Below are positions 1-7,567 of a stretch of 42,140 nucleotides of DNA, in pieces (the first letter of the stretch is position 1; every line of letters begins with the position of its first letter). The notes beneath the pieces are model-generated. The model worked only from the letters and a program-made list of their open reading frames with translations. It had not been told where the DNA came from and did not search any database. The position numbers and the translations under genes were made by a program. The DNA is from Acidimicrobiia bacterium (GTDB lineage: Bacteria > Actinomycetota > Acidimicrobiia > Spongiisociales > ZC4RG35), in assembly GCA_025937235.1 (NCBI GenBank), contig JAICRU010000020.1, positions 1 through 42,140 on the forward strand, in the 5' to 3' direction.

Positions 1-80
1 GATCTTGGTAACCATGGCCGGAAGTTACACACATCCCCCTCCCGTGTAGGTTGGAGATCGGCTCTCCATGGAGGTCCCGG

Positions 81-212
81 ATGACCGCCCATCGCTCGCT
101 GGAGTAGGTGGCCAAGCTGGCCGGATTCGACTACGAAGTCGCCCTGTTCGGGCACGGCGAGCCGCTGCTCGACGGCGCTTCCGCCGCGGTGGCAGCCCTG
201 GCCCAGGCTTGA
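81..212 (+). pseudogene. metallo-beta-lactamase-fold hydrolase, C-terminal relic
   Basis: One frame reads MTAHRSLE, an in-frame TAG at 105-107, then VAKLAGFDYEVALFGHGEPL and a short alanine-rich tail ending at TGA 210-212. The ALFGHGEPL segment followed by a Gly-Ala tail resembles the extreme C-terminus of many MBL-fold hydrolases. The TAG sits where CAG (Gln) would fit, and upstream the frame is closed by another TAG at 48-50, so no N-terminal domain is present. This looks like the decayed end of a gene whose remainder is lost. The family call rests on a short motif only. Confidence 0.45.
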
Positions 213-236
213 ACGGTCCGACGGGCCGCTTCCCCC

Positions 237-242
237 TACGAT
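237..242 (+). promoter_or_regulatory. -10 element of a leaderless promoter for the DUF456 gene
   Basis: TACGAT ends six bases before the ATG at 249 and no Shine-Dalgarno is present. The transcript is predicted to begin at or next to the start codon. Confidence 0.45.
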
Positions 243-248
243 CCGCCG

Positions 249-728
249 ATGGATGAGCTCGGCGAGCTGGCCGTCGGCCTGATCATCGTCGTCTCACTCT
301 TTGGGATCGTCGTCCCCTTCCTTCCCGGGCTGGCCATGGAGGTGGTCGCGGTGGTGATCTGGGCGGCGCTGAAAGGAGGTACCGGCCCATGGGCGGTCGC
401 CATCGCCGCGATCGTCATCGGCGGGATCGGGACCTTCGTCAAGTACTCAGTGCCGAAACGCCACCTGAACGAGGGCGGGATACCCAACCGCACCCTCCTC
501 ATCGCGACCGCGGTCGCCATCGTGGGCCTTTTCGCGATCCCGATCGTGGGTGCCCCGATCGGGTTCGTGCTGGCCATCTACGTGAGCGAGAGACTCAGGG
601 TGGGACAGGCGCAGGCCTGGCCGGCCACCAAGCGCAGCCTGAGGGCCGTGGCAACGTCCATCGGCATCGAGCTCGCCACCGGCCTCTTGATCGCGGCCGT
701 CTGGTTCGGAGCGGTGCTGTTCACCTAA
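249..728 (+). CDS. DUF456 family membrane protein
   Basis: This is a 159-residue hydrophobic protein with about four membrane segments (roughly residues 7-25, 28-60, 80-110 and 136-157). The central glycine-rich hydrophobic stretch followed by a basic KRHLNEGG loop fits the DUF456 family of small integral membrane proteins, whose function is not established. The ATG at 249 is chosen because a TACGAT box ends six bases upstream. Its stop codon overlaps the stop of the convergent acetyl-CoA synthetase gene. Confidence 0.75.
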   Translation: MDELGELAVGLIIVVSLFGIVVPFLPGLAMEVVAVVIWAALKGGTGPWAVAIAAIVIGGIGTFVKYSVPKRHLNEGGIPNRTLLIATAVAIVGLFAIPIVGAPIGFVLAIYVSERLRVGQAQAWPATKRSLRAVATSIGIELATGLLIAAVWFGAVLFT

Positions 729-2674
729 TCGTCGGCGGATTCGGAGGCCTTGGTGGCGATCTCCATCACGACGGACTCGTTGGCCAGGGTGGTGACGTCA
801 CCGAGTTGGCGGTTCTCCGATATGTCCTGGAGAAGCCTGCGCATGATCTTGCCCGAGCGGGTCTTGGGCAGATCGTCGGTGAACACGATCGACTTGGGCT
901 TGGCGATCGGTCCCAGGGTCTGAGCGACGTGGTCACGCAGCTCGGCGAGGAGGGCCTCGTCACCAACCACGTCCATGCGCAATGTGACGAAGGCAGCGAT
1001 CGCCTGCCCGGTCAACTCGTCCTTCCGGCCGATCACCGCCGCCTCCGCCACCGATATGTGGGAGACCAACGCCGATTCGACCTCGGTGGTGGAGATGTTG
1101 TGCCCCGAGACCAGCATGATGTCGTCGACCCGGCCCAGCAGCCAGTAGTACCCGTCCTCGTCGCGCTTGGCCCCGTCACCGGGGAAGTAACGCCCGGGAA
1201 ACCTCGTCCAGTAGGTGTCCACGTATCTCTGGTCGTCGCCGTAGATGGTGCGGCACATCGCCGGCCAGGGACGGGTGATGACGAGGTATCCCCCGCCACC
1301 GAGCGGCACAGACTGGCCCGCCTCGTCCACCACGTCGGCGAAGATGCCCGGGAAGGGGATCGTGGCCGACCCGGGTTTGGTGGCGACCACACCGGGCAGG
1401 GGCGTGATCATGATCGCCCCGGTCTCCGTTTGCCACCAGGTGTCCACCACGGGGCAACGTCCGCCACCGATCGTCTGCTGGTACCAGATCCACGCCTCGG
1501 GGTTGATCGGCTCTCCGACGGTCCCGATCAAACGAAGCGAGCTCAGATCGTGCTTGCCGACGTGCTCGTCGCCCCATTTCATGAAGGTGCGGATGGCGGT
1601 GGGGGCGGTGTAGAAGATGGTGACCCCGTATTCCTCGATGATCTGCCACAGCCTGTCGAAGTCTGGGTGGTTGGGGGCGCCCTCGTAGAGGACGCTGGTG
1701 GCTCGGTTGGCCAGGGGCCCATAGACGATGTAGCTGTGCCCCGTCACCCAGCCGATGTCGGCCCCGCACCAGAAGACGTCGGTGTCGGGCTTCACGTCGA
1801 AGACGTAGTGGTGCGTGGTGACGATCCCGGTCAGATATCCGGCCTGGGTGTGGACTATCCCCTTGGGTCGACCCGTGGTGCCCGACGTGTAGAGGATGTA
1901 GAGCGGATCCTCGGCGCCCATAACGACCGGATCACACTCTTCGGCCTGGCCCTCGACCAGGTCGTGCCACCAGATGTCCCGCCGCTCGGTCATGTCGACC
2001 CCGTGGTCGGTCCTGCGCAGGACCACGACGTGCTCAACGTCTGGCGTGCTCGCCAGCGCCTTGTCCGCATTCGCCTTGAGAGGCACGACGTTCCCTGCCC
2101 GCCAGGCGCCGTCCTGGGTGATGACCACCCGGGCGTCGGCATCGAGGATTCGGCTCGAGAGCGCCTCGGAGGAGAAGCCGCCGAAGACCACCGAGTGGAC
2201 CAGGCCGAGACGAGCGCAGGCCAACATGGCGACGGGCAACTCGGGGACCATGCCCATGTAGATCGCCACCCGGTCGCCTCGGGAGACACCCAGGGTCTTC
2301 AGCCCATTGGCGAATCGACACACCTCGGCGTGGAGATCCCGGTAGGACAGTGTCCTGGTGTCCCCCGGCTCACCGACCCAGTGATAAGCCACCTGCTCGC
2401 CGTGCGCCTCGAGATGACGGTCCAGGCAATTGAAGGAGATGTTGAGCTCACCGTCGGCGAACCACTTGAAGAATGGCGGGTTGGAGTCGTCGAGGGTCTG
2501 GGTGGGCTCCTTGTGCCAACTGATGCGGGTAAGGGCCTGCTGCCGCCAGAACGCCAGATAATCCGCCTCGGCCTCCTCGTGTATCCCCCGCTTTGCATTG
2601 GCTTCGGAGGAGAACGCCGCGGTCGGCTCGAACTTGCGGTCCTCACTGAGCAGGTTCTCCAGTGCCTGAGACAT
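725..2674 (-). CDS. acs: acetyl-CoA synthetase (AMP-forming)
   Basis: The 649-residue protein converts acetate, ATP and CoA to acetyl-CoA, AMP and PPi in the cytoplasm. It has the usual family length. The adenylate-forming P-loop YTSGTTGRPKG is at residues 262-272, WWQTETG follows in the middle, and the C-terminal PKTRSGKIMRR motif places the catalytic Lys at 609. In this family that Lys is the reversible acetylation site. The ATG lies just after the lnt stop with GGAGG overlapping the end of lnt, so the two genes form a translationally close pair. The 3' end overlaps the DUF456 stop. Confidence 0.95.
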   Translation of the reverse strand: MSQALENLLSEDRKFEPTAAFSSEANAKRGIHEEAEADYLAFWRQQALTRISWHKEPTQTLDDSNPPFFKWFADGELNISFNCLDRHLEAHGEQVAYHWVGEPGDTRTLSYRDLHAEVCRFANGLKTLGVSRGDRVAIYMGMVPELPVAMLACARLGLVHSVVFGGFSSEALSSRILDADARVVITQDGAWRAGNVVPLKANADKALASTPDVEHVVVLRRTDHGVDMTERRDIWWHDLVEGQAEECDPVVMGAEDPLYILYTSGTTGRPKGIVHTQAGYLTGIVTTHHYVFDVKPDTDVFWCGADIGWVTGHSYIVYGPLANRATSVLYEGAPNHPDFDRLWQIIEEYGVTIFYTAPTAIRTFMKWGDEHVGKHDLSSLRLIGTVGEPINPEAWIWYQQTIGGGRCPVVDTWWQTETGAIMITPLPGVVATKPGSATIPFPGIFADVVDEAGQSVPLGGGGYLVITRPWPAMCRTIYGDDQRYVDTYWTRFPGRYFPGDGAKRDEDGYYWLLGRVDDIMLVSGHNISTTEVESALVSHISVAEAAVIGRKDELTGQAIAAFVTLRMDVVGDEALLAELRDHVAQTLGPIAKPKSIVFTDDLPKTRSGKIMRRLLQDISENRQLGDVTTLANESVVMEIATKASESADD

Positions 2675-2678
2675 CGGG

Positions 2679-4241
2679 TCACTCCTCCACGTCGATCTGA
2701 GGGACGGAAGCTACCAGCGGGCCTCTGCTCCGCCACCAGACGAAGAGACCCACGAGGGCAGCCAGGATCATCAGCACGTCCCCGGCCTCGGCGTAGATGG
2801 ATCGTGAGACCGGGTAGACCACACCGGTCAACATCTCCATCGTCCCCAGCCCGGTGGTCGCCGAAATCAGCTCCCCGCCGTCACCGATGAACACCGATTT
2901 CCCCGTCACCGCGGCGTGGATCACCGGCATGCCCAGCTCGGCCGCTCGCATCCGGGTCATGCCGATGAACTGGTCGGAGCCTGGCGTGGTGCCGTAGGAG
3001 CCCTCGTTGGTGGCCACCACGAGGAAGTTGGCGCCGGCCCGAGCGTGCTGGCGGGGGTAGCGGGAGAATCCCCCCTCGAACGAGATCACCGAGCCCATCT
3101 CGGCCCCTTCGCCGAGGTGGAACACCACCGGCCCCTCCCCGGGGATCATGTCCCGGGGCACCTGCTCCAGCTCCGGTATCCAGTCGAAGACCGGCCTCCA
3201 TGGGATGTACTCACCGAAGGGAACGGGGCGCTGCTTCTGATACTCGCCCACGATCTGGCCGTCGGGGTCGAACACCACGTTGGCATTCACCCAGTGGGTT
3301 TCGTTCAGCGGGCGGTCGCTGCCGACCAGGAACCAGGCACCAATCCTGCGGGCCTCGGCCCCGATGGCGGCGCCGATGTCGGCGTTCTGCACCGGATCGG
3401 CATTGAAGGAGCCGGTGGAGCCCTCCGACCACACGACGAGGTCGGCCGAGCCCGGCTCGAGCTGCCTGGTCAGCTCCAGGTGCTGCTCGAAGGTGCGCAG
3501 CCTCTCGTCTGGCGGGCAATGTTCGAAGGGGCAGGGTGTGGATCCCTGCACGATGACCGCGTCGAGCGTGACCGGGCGCCCGGGTGCCGGCATGCTCCAG
3601 GCCCAGGCAGCGATGCCGACCAGGAGTAATCCCGCCCCCACCCACGCCAGCCAGATCCCCCGCTCACCGAATGCGACGACGACCAGGGTGACGAGTGCGG
3701 CGATGGCGAGGACGGTGAGGCCGGTGGTCCCGACCAGAGGGGCGACGGCCCTGGCCCAGGGCTGATCGGAGAGGGCGTAGCCGACGGCACCCCATTCGAA
3801 TCCGCCCACCGGGAACCGATAGCGGATGAGCTCCATCAGCGCCCAACCCCCGACGGCGAGGAGGAGCCAGGTGACGGCCGGCCGATCGTTGTATCGGGTC
3901 AGCCACCACCCGTAAGCAGCGAAGAAGGCGCCCTGCACGATCACCAACGGGATCACGGCTATCAGACCGAGCTCGGACAGCCACCAGATCACTCCGCCGA
4001 AGAAGGTGAGGCCGTACAGGGCACCGTAGAGAAGACCCTGTGCCCTCGAACGCGCCACGTGCAAACCAGCCAGGAACAGTCCGACACCGGGCAAGATCAG
4101 CCAACCCGGCCCGATCCTCGGGAAAGCCAGAGCGGACATCGCCGCGCCGGCCAGAACCAGGAGACCACCAGTCACCGGCGGGAGGGTATTGACACCCGAT
4201 CTGCCAGGAGAAACCTGCTCGATGATCGGTCTTGCGTTCAC
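2679..4241 (-). CDS. lnt: apolipoprotein N-acyltransferase-like protein with Ser at the nucleophile position
   Basis: The 520-residue protein has about six to seven N-terminal membrane segments (residues 23-215) followed by a nitrilase-fold domain (about 225-480) and a final membrane helix. This is the architecture of Lnt, which adds the third acyl chain to lipoproteins on the outer face of the membrane. The catalytic Glu (WSEGS, E273) and Lys (EYQKQRPVPFGEY, K336) are present. The usual ICYE cysteine is replaced by Ser in VISFEGGF (S387, codon TCG). The start shown is GTG 4241. An alternative GTG at 4175 follows a TACCCT box by seven bases and would begin right at the first membrane helix. 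Confidence 0.85.
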   Translation of the reverse strand: MNARPIIEQVSPGRSGVNTLPPVTGGLLVLAGAAMSALAFPRIGPGWLILPGVGLFLAGLHVARSRAQGLLYGALYGLTFFGGVIWWLSELGLIAVIPLVIVQGAFFAAYGWWLTRYNDRPAVTWLLLAVGGWALMELIRYRFPVGGFEWGAVGYALSDQPWARAVAPLVGTTGLTVLAIAALVTLVVVAFGERGIWLAWVGAGLLLVGIAAWAWSMPAPGRPVTLDAVIVQGSTPCPFEHCPPDERLRTFEQHLELTRQLEPGSADLVVWSEGSTGSFNADPVQNADIGAAIGAEARRIGAWFLVGSDRPLNETHWVNANVVFDPDGQIVGEYQKQRPVPFGEYIPWRPVFDWIPELEQVPRDMIPGEGPVVFHLGEGAEMGSVISFEGGFSRYPRQHARAGANFLVVATNEGSYGTTPGSDQFIGMTRMRAAELGMPVIHAAVTGKSVFIGDGGELISATTGLGTMEMLTGVVYPVSRSIYAEAGDVLMILAALVGLFVWWRSRGPLVASVPQIDVEE

Positions 4242-4252
4242 GGCAAGGTCCG

Positions 4253-4258
4253 TATCCT
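4253..4258 (+). promoter_or_regulatory. -10 element of a leaderless promoter for the inositol phosphatase-family gene
   Basis: TATCCT ends six bases before the ATG at 4265. It lies in the short gap between the divergent lnt and phosphatase genes. Confidence 0.4.
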
Positions 4259-4264
4259 GCCCCC

Positions 4265-5071
4265 ATGTGGGAAGGTGACGTATGGGTGGCGGTTAGGGCG
4301 GCCCGGGCGGGAGCTGCCGTCGTGCGCCAGGGCTTCGAGGAGGAGTTCGCCACCGAGATGAAAGGGGTCGTGGACCCGGTGACCGAAGTCGATCGGGAGG
4401 CTGAGGAAGCCATCAAGACGGTCATCGGTTCGCATTTCCCCGATGACCTCATCCTCGCCGAGGAGGGTGGGGGCGCCGACTGGCGAGACCGCCGTGTGTG
4501 GATCATCGACCCGCTGGACGGGACGGTCAACTTCGTCAATCGCATCCCACAGGTGGCGATCTCTGTGGCCCTTTGGGACGAGGGACGACCTCTGGTGGGC
4601 GTGGTTATCGATGTCCCCAGGGACGAAGTATTCGTCGCCAGCCTGGGCGAGGGGGCGAGATCGAACGGCCGGCCGATCAAGGTCTCGGAGACGGCGGTCC
4701 TACGGGACGCCCTTGTGGCTACCGGTTTCCCCTACGACCGACAGCAATACGCCGGGGCCTACCTCGCCGTATTGGAGGAGGTGATGAGCAGATCGAGGGG
4801 AATGAGGAGGATGGGCGCAGCGGCACTCGACATGGCTTGGGTGGCATGCGGTCGGTTCGACGGATACTGGGAGCACGGGGGACCGGCCGGGGTCAAGCCA
4901 TGGGACGCCGCGGCCGGGATTCTCCTCGTCACCGAGGCCGGTGGTAGCGCTACGGACAGCACGGGTTCGATCCACGAGTTGGAGCCATCTGCCTTCGTCG
5001 TCACCAATGGCAAGATCCACGAGGAGCTCCGTCAGATCGTCGACGACACCATGCCGCCTCATCTCCGATGA
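4265..5071 (+). CDS. inositol monophosphatase family protein
   Basis: The 268-residue protein belongs to the Mg-dependent phosphatase superfamily that hydrolyses inositol monophosphate, histidinol phosphate or related sugar phosphates. Metal-binding motifs are visible: AEEGGG (E66/E67), IDPLDGT (D82, D85) and KPWDAAAG (D214). The family members cannot be separated by eye, so the substrate is open. The ATG at 4265 is preferred over an upstream in-frame ATG at 4232 because of the adjacent TATCCT box and because the extra residues do not resemble the family. The ATGA overlap with the next gene indicates translational coupling. Confidence 0.88.
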   Translation: MWEGDVWVAVRAARAGAAVVRQGFEEEFATEMKGVVDPVTEVDREAEEAIKTVIGSHFPDDLILAEEGGGADWRDRRVWIIDPLDGTVNFVNRIPQVAISVALWDEGRPLVGVVIDVPRDEVFVASLGEGARSNGRPIKVSETAVLRDALVATGFPYDRQQYAGAYLAVLEEVMSRSRGMRRMGAAALDMAWVACGRFDGYWEHGGPAGVKPWDAAAGILLVTEAGGSATDSTGSIHELEPSAFVVTNGKIHEELRQIVDDTMPPHLR

Positions 5072-6309
5072 CGTACCACGACCATCACATTCACCCCATC
5101 GGCTACGCCACGATGGTCGACGGCTTGGAGTTGATGGGTTCGGTCGACCTCGAAGACCTGACCGCCAGAGTGGCTCGGTACGCCGGCACCGTCGAGGGAG
5201 CGGTGATCGGCCGACGGCTCAACGACGAAGGGCTGGCGGAGGGTCGGTTGCCCACCCGAGACGACCTGGATGACGTCGTCGGCGATCGGCCAACTCTGCT
5301 CTACCGCTATTGCGGGCACATTGCCGTCGCAAACAGCGCCGCGTTGTCGCTGGCCGCGATCGACGTCGACACGCCGGACCCCGAAGGCGGTTCCTTCGAC
5401 CGAGGCCCCACCGGCGAGCCCAGCGGCGTTCTGAGGGAAACCGCCATCCAGAGTGTCTCCAGCGCGCTGGCACCGCTGGTGACCGGCCCCTCCGACGCGG
5501 CCATCCTGAGAGCGTTTGGTGACCTGGCCGGGATGGGGCTCGGCTCCATAACGGGCATCGTCTCGGCGGGCGAGCCGCTTTGGTGCGGGGTGGCGGACGA
5601 GCTGGATGTCCTCTGCCGTCTCGCCCCGGATCTGCCCATCGACGTCGATGTGCTGGTGATCGCCCCCGATCCCCATTCTCTGGCCGAGGCAGCGGAGAAG
5701 ATAAGACGCTCACAAGGACGAGTGAGCTTTCTCGGCTGGAAGGACTTCGCCGACGGGAGCTTCGGCGGTCACACGGCCGCCCTGCACGAGCCTTTCACCG
5801 ATCGGCCCGACACCAGGGGCACCGAGAGACTCGACCGGGAGCACGCCATCACGATGGCCAGGGCGACGATGATGCTGGGGGGCACGGTCGCCGTCCACGC
5901 CATCGGCGATCGGGCCAACGACGCCGTCCTCAACCTGTTCGAAGATCTCATCGAGATGGGAGCCGACCCGACCCGGCTTCGGGTGGAACATGCCTCTCTG
6001 CTGACGCCTGAGGCCATCGAGCGACTGGCGCGTCTCGGGGTTACCGCCTCGGTCCAGCCTGCCTTTCTCGCCTCAGAGGGCGACTGGCTGGTGAAGCGGA
6101 TCGGCGAAGAGCGGATGAGCCGCGTCTACCCCTTCAGATCGCTGATCCAGGCCGGGATCGAGGTGATCGGGGGCAGCGATTCCCCGGTGGAGCTGCCAGA
6201 CCCGACGATCGGCATCAATGCAGCCATCGATCGCCCCGGGTTCGACCCGGCTCAATGTCTCTCTCCCGATGAGGCGGCTGCCCTCTTCGCCCCACCGACC
6301 CGATTCTGA
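5068..6309 (+). CDS. amidohydrolase family 3 (YtcJ-like), compact form
   Basis: The 413-residue metal-dependent hydrolase has a TIM-barrel core. Visible features are the N-terminal H-x-H (DHHIH, residues 5-9), VAVHAIGD, RVEHASL and GGSDSPVELPDP, which match the metal ligands and substrate pocket of the YtcJ-like group. Family members normally begin with a beta domain and finish with strands after the barrel. Here the HxH is at the very N-terminus and the protein stops shortly after LSPDEAAALF. The start overlaps the phosphatase stop (ATGA), so the two are coupled. The substrate is unknown. Confidence 0.82.
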   Translation: MTYHDHHIHPIGYATMVDGLELMGSVDLEDLTARVARYAGTVEGAVIGRRLNDEGLAEGRLPTRDDLDDVVGDRPTLLYRYCGHIAVANSAALSLAAIDVDTPDPEGGSFDRGPTGEPSGVLRETAIQSVSSALAPLVTGPSDAAILRAFGDLAGMGLGSITGIVSAGEPLWCGVADELDVLCRLAPDLPIDVDVLVIAPDPHSLAEAAEKIRRSQGRVSFLGWKDFADGSFGGHTAALHEPFTDRPDTRGTERLDREHAITMARATMMLGGTVAVHAIGDRANDAVLNLFEDLIEMGADPTRLRVEHASLLTPEAIERLARLGVTASVQPAFLASEGDWLVKRIGEERMSRVYPFRSLIQAGIEVIGGSDSPVELPDPTIGINAAIDRPGFDPAQCLSPDEAAALFAPPTRF

Positions 6310-6317
6310 CCAATCCG

Positions 6318-7511
6318 TCAGCTGAACCGGAGCCGAAGCCGATCTGCCAGGGCGGTGTAGTCCTCGGGGGTGTTGTACAGGTGGGCGGAGAGACGCATCA
6401 GCTGATGAGGCCACTGGGGCCAGAGCTGGACGATCACGGAGAATCCCTCCTGGGAGAGCTCGCCCATGAGGGGGGAGAGATCGCCTCTTGTCGGCAGACC
6501 ACTGGCGTCCGGCAAGAGGACCGAGGCCATCGACCCGATCATGTGGTCAGGAGCAGGTAGCTCGGTGCCGACAGCCGCGGAGACGATGCGGCGGCCGTCG
6601 AGGATGAGGTCGTGGTTGCGCTTCATCAGCCCCTCCCAACCGCCCGGTTGGAGCCCGCCGACGATCCGCAGCACGTCCGGCAGCACCGCCCAGGAGCTGA
6701 AGTCATCGGTGCCCAGCCAGTCGAAGAGGGCGTGGTACCTCTCCACCGCCCCCTGCACCTCTGCGTTGTAACCGTGCGAGATGATCGCCGGCACGGTCAT
6801 GTCGATCCGATCCGATCTGGTGTGGAGAAAGGCCGCGCCCTTCGGGGCGCACACCCACTTGTGGAGATTGCCGGTGTACCAGGACGCGCCCAGCTCATCG
6901 AGTGACAGTGGGACCTGCCCCGGTCCGTGGGCGCCGTCGACGAGGACCGGCACTTCCGGCTCCAGCGACCTCACCACAGCCTCGATCGGGAAGACCAGAG
7001 CGGTGGGGGAGGTGACATGATCCACGACGGCCAGCCTCGTCCTATCGGTCACGGCTGCAGTGATGGCCGCGGTCACCTCGGCCGGGTCGCCTATCGGGAA
7101 CGGGACCCGTGCCACCACCACCTCGGCGCCGACCCGCTCCGCGGTGAAGCGCAGGATCTGTCGCACTGCGTTGTAATCGTGGGCAGTTGTCAGGATCTGA
7201 TCACCCGGCTCCAGGAAGGGCTCCAGCGATACCAGCACCGAGGCGACCCCGGTGGTTGCGTTTCGCACCGGGGCCAGTCCCGCCGGATCGGCCCCGACGA
7301 ATTCACCCAGTACGTGACGGGCGGCGTCGACCGCCGGGTGGAGATCCTCGAACACGAACCTGGTCGGGTCCGCCTCGAACCTGCGGCGCCAGTGATCCTG
7401 AGCCTGGAGGACCTCCTCCAGGACCGCGCCGAACGAACCATGGTTGAGCTGCCGGCGACCCGACTCGAGTGCCCATGCCCTGGGTCCACCTTCCCCGCCG
7501 ATTCCGGTCAC
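6318..7511 (-). CDS. aminotransferase class V / isopenicillin N epimerase-like PLP enzyme
   Basis: The 397-residue fold-type I PLP enzyme resembles the CefD/EgtE-like branch of class V aminotransferases. Landmarks are LNHGSFGA near the N-terminus, the aspartate that contacts the pyridine nitrogen (VLVDGAHGPGQ, D192), and the Schiff-base lysine in GNLHKWV (K218). The reaction could be epimerase, C-S lyase or desulfurase type, and the sequence does not decide. The GTG at 7511 is preceded by TACGTT with a six-base gap, so it is probably leaderless. It is divergent from the M3 peptidase. Confidence 0.85.
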   Translation of the reverse strand: MTGIGGEGGPRAWALESGRRQLNHGSFGAVLEEVLQAQDHWRRRFEADPTRFVFEDLHPAVDAARHVLGEFVGADPAGLAPVRNATTGVASVLVSLEPFLEPGDQILTTAHDYNAVRQILRFTAERVGAEVVVARVPFPIGDPAEVTAAITAAVTDRTRLAVVDHVTSPTALVFPIEAVVRSLEPEVPVLVDGAHGPGQVPLSLDELGASWYTGNLHKWVCAPKGAAFLHTRSDRIDMTVPAIISHGYNAEVQGAVERYHALFDWLGTDDFSSWAVLPDVLRIVGGLQPGGWEGLMKRNHDLILDGRRIVSAAVGTELPAPDHMIGSMASVLLPDASGLPTRGDLSPLMGELSQEGFSVIVQLWPQWPHQLMRLSAHLYNTPEDYTALADRLRLRFS

Positions 7512-7517
7512 GGGTGA

Positions 7518-7523
7518 AACGTA
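7518..7523 (-). promoter_or_regulatory. -10 element of a leaderless promoter for the class V PLP enzyme
   Basis: On the minus strand TACGTT is followed by six bases and then the GTG start at 7511. Confidence 0.45.
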
Positions 7524-7555
7524 GAGGGTCGAATTCGATGCCGTGGGTGTCTGGC

Positions 7556-7561
7556 TACCGT
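7556..7561 (+). promoter_or_regulatory. -10 element of a leaderless promoter for the M3 peptidase
   Basis: TACCGT ends six bases before the ATG at 7568. This supports that start over upstream in-frame candidates. Confidence 0.5.
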
Positions 7562-7567
7562 GCCCGC

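Noticed and set aside
105-107. TAG decoded as an amino acid (amber recoding)
   Set aside because: There is no full-length gene around it and no pyrrolysine or suppressor machinery in view. Other genes here use TAG as a normal stop.
389-2890. An 833-codon open frame on the plus strand across acs
   Set aside because: It lies antisense to a clear acetyl-CoA synthetase gene, has no recognisable domain and repeats Gly/Asp/Val/Arg-rich text typical of mirror frames in GC-rich DNA.
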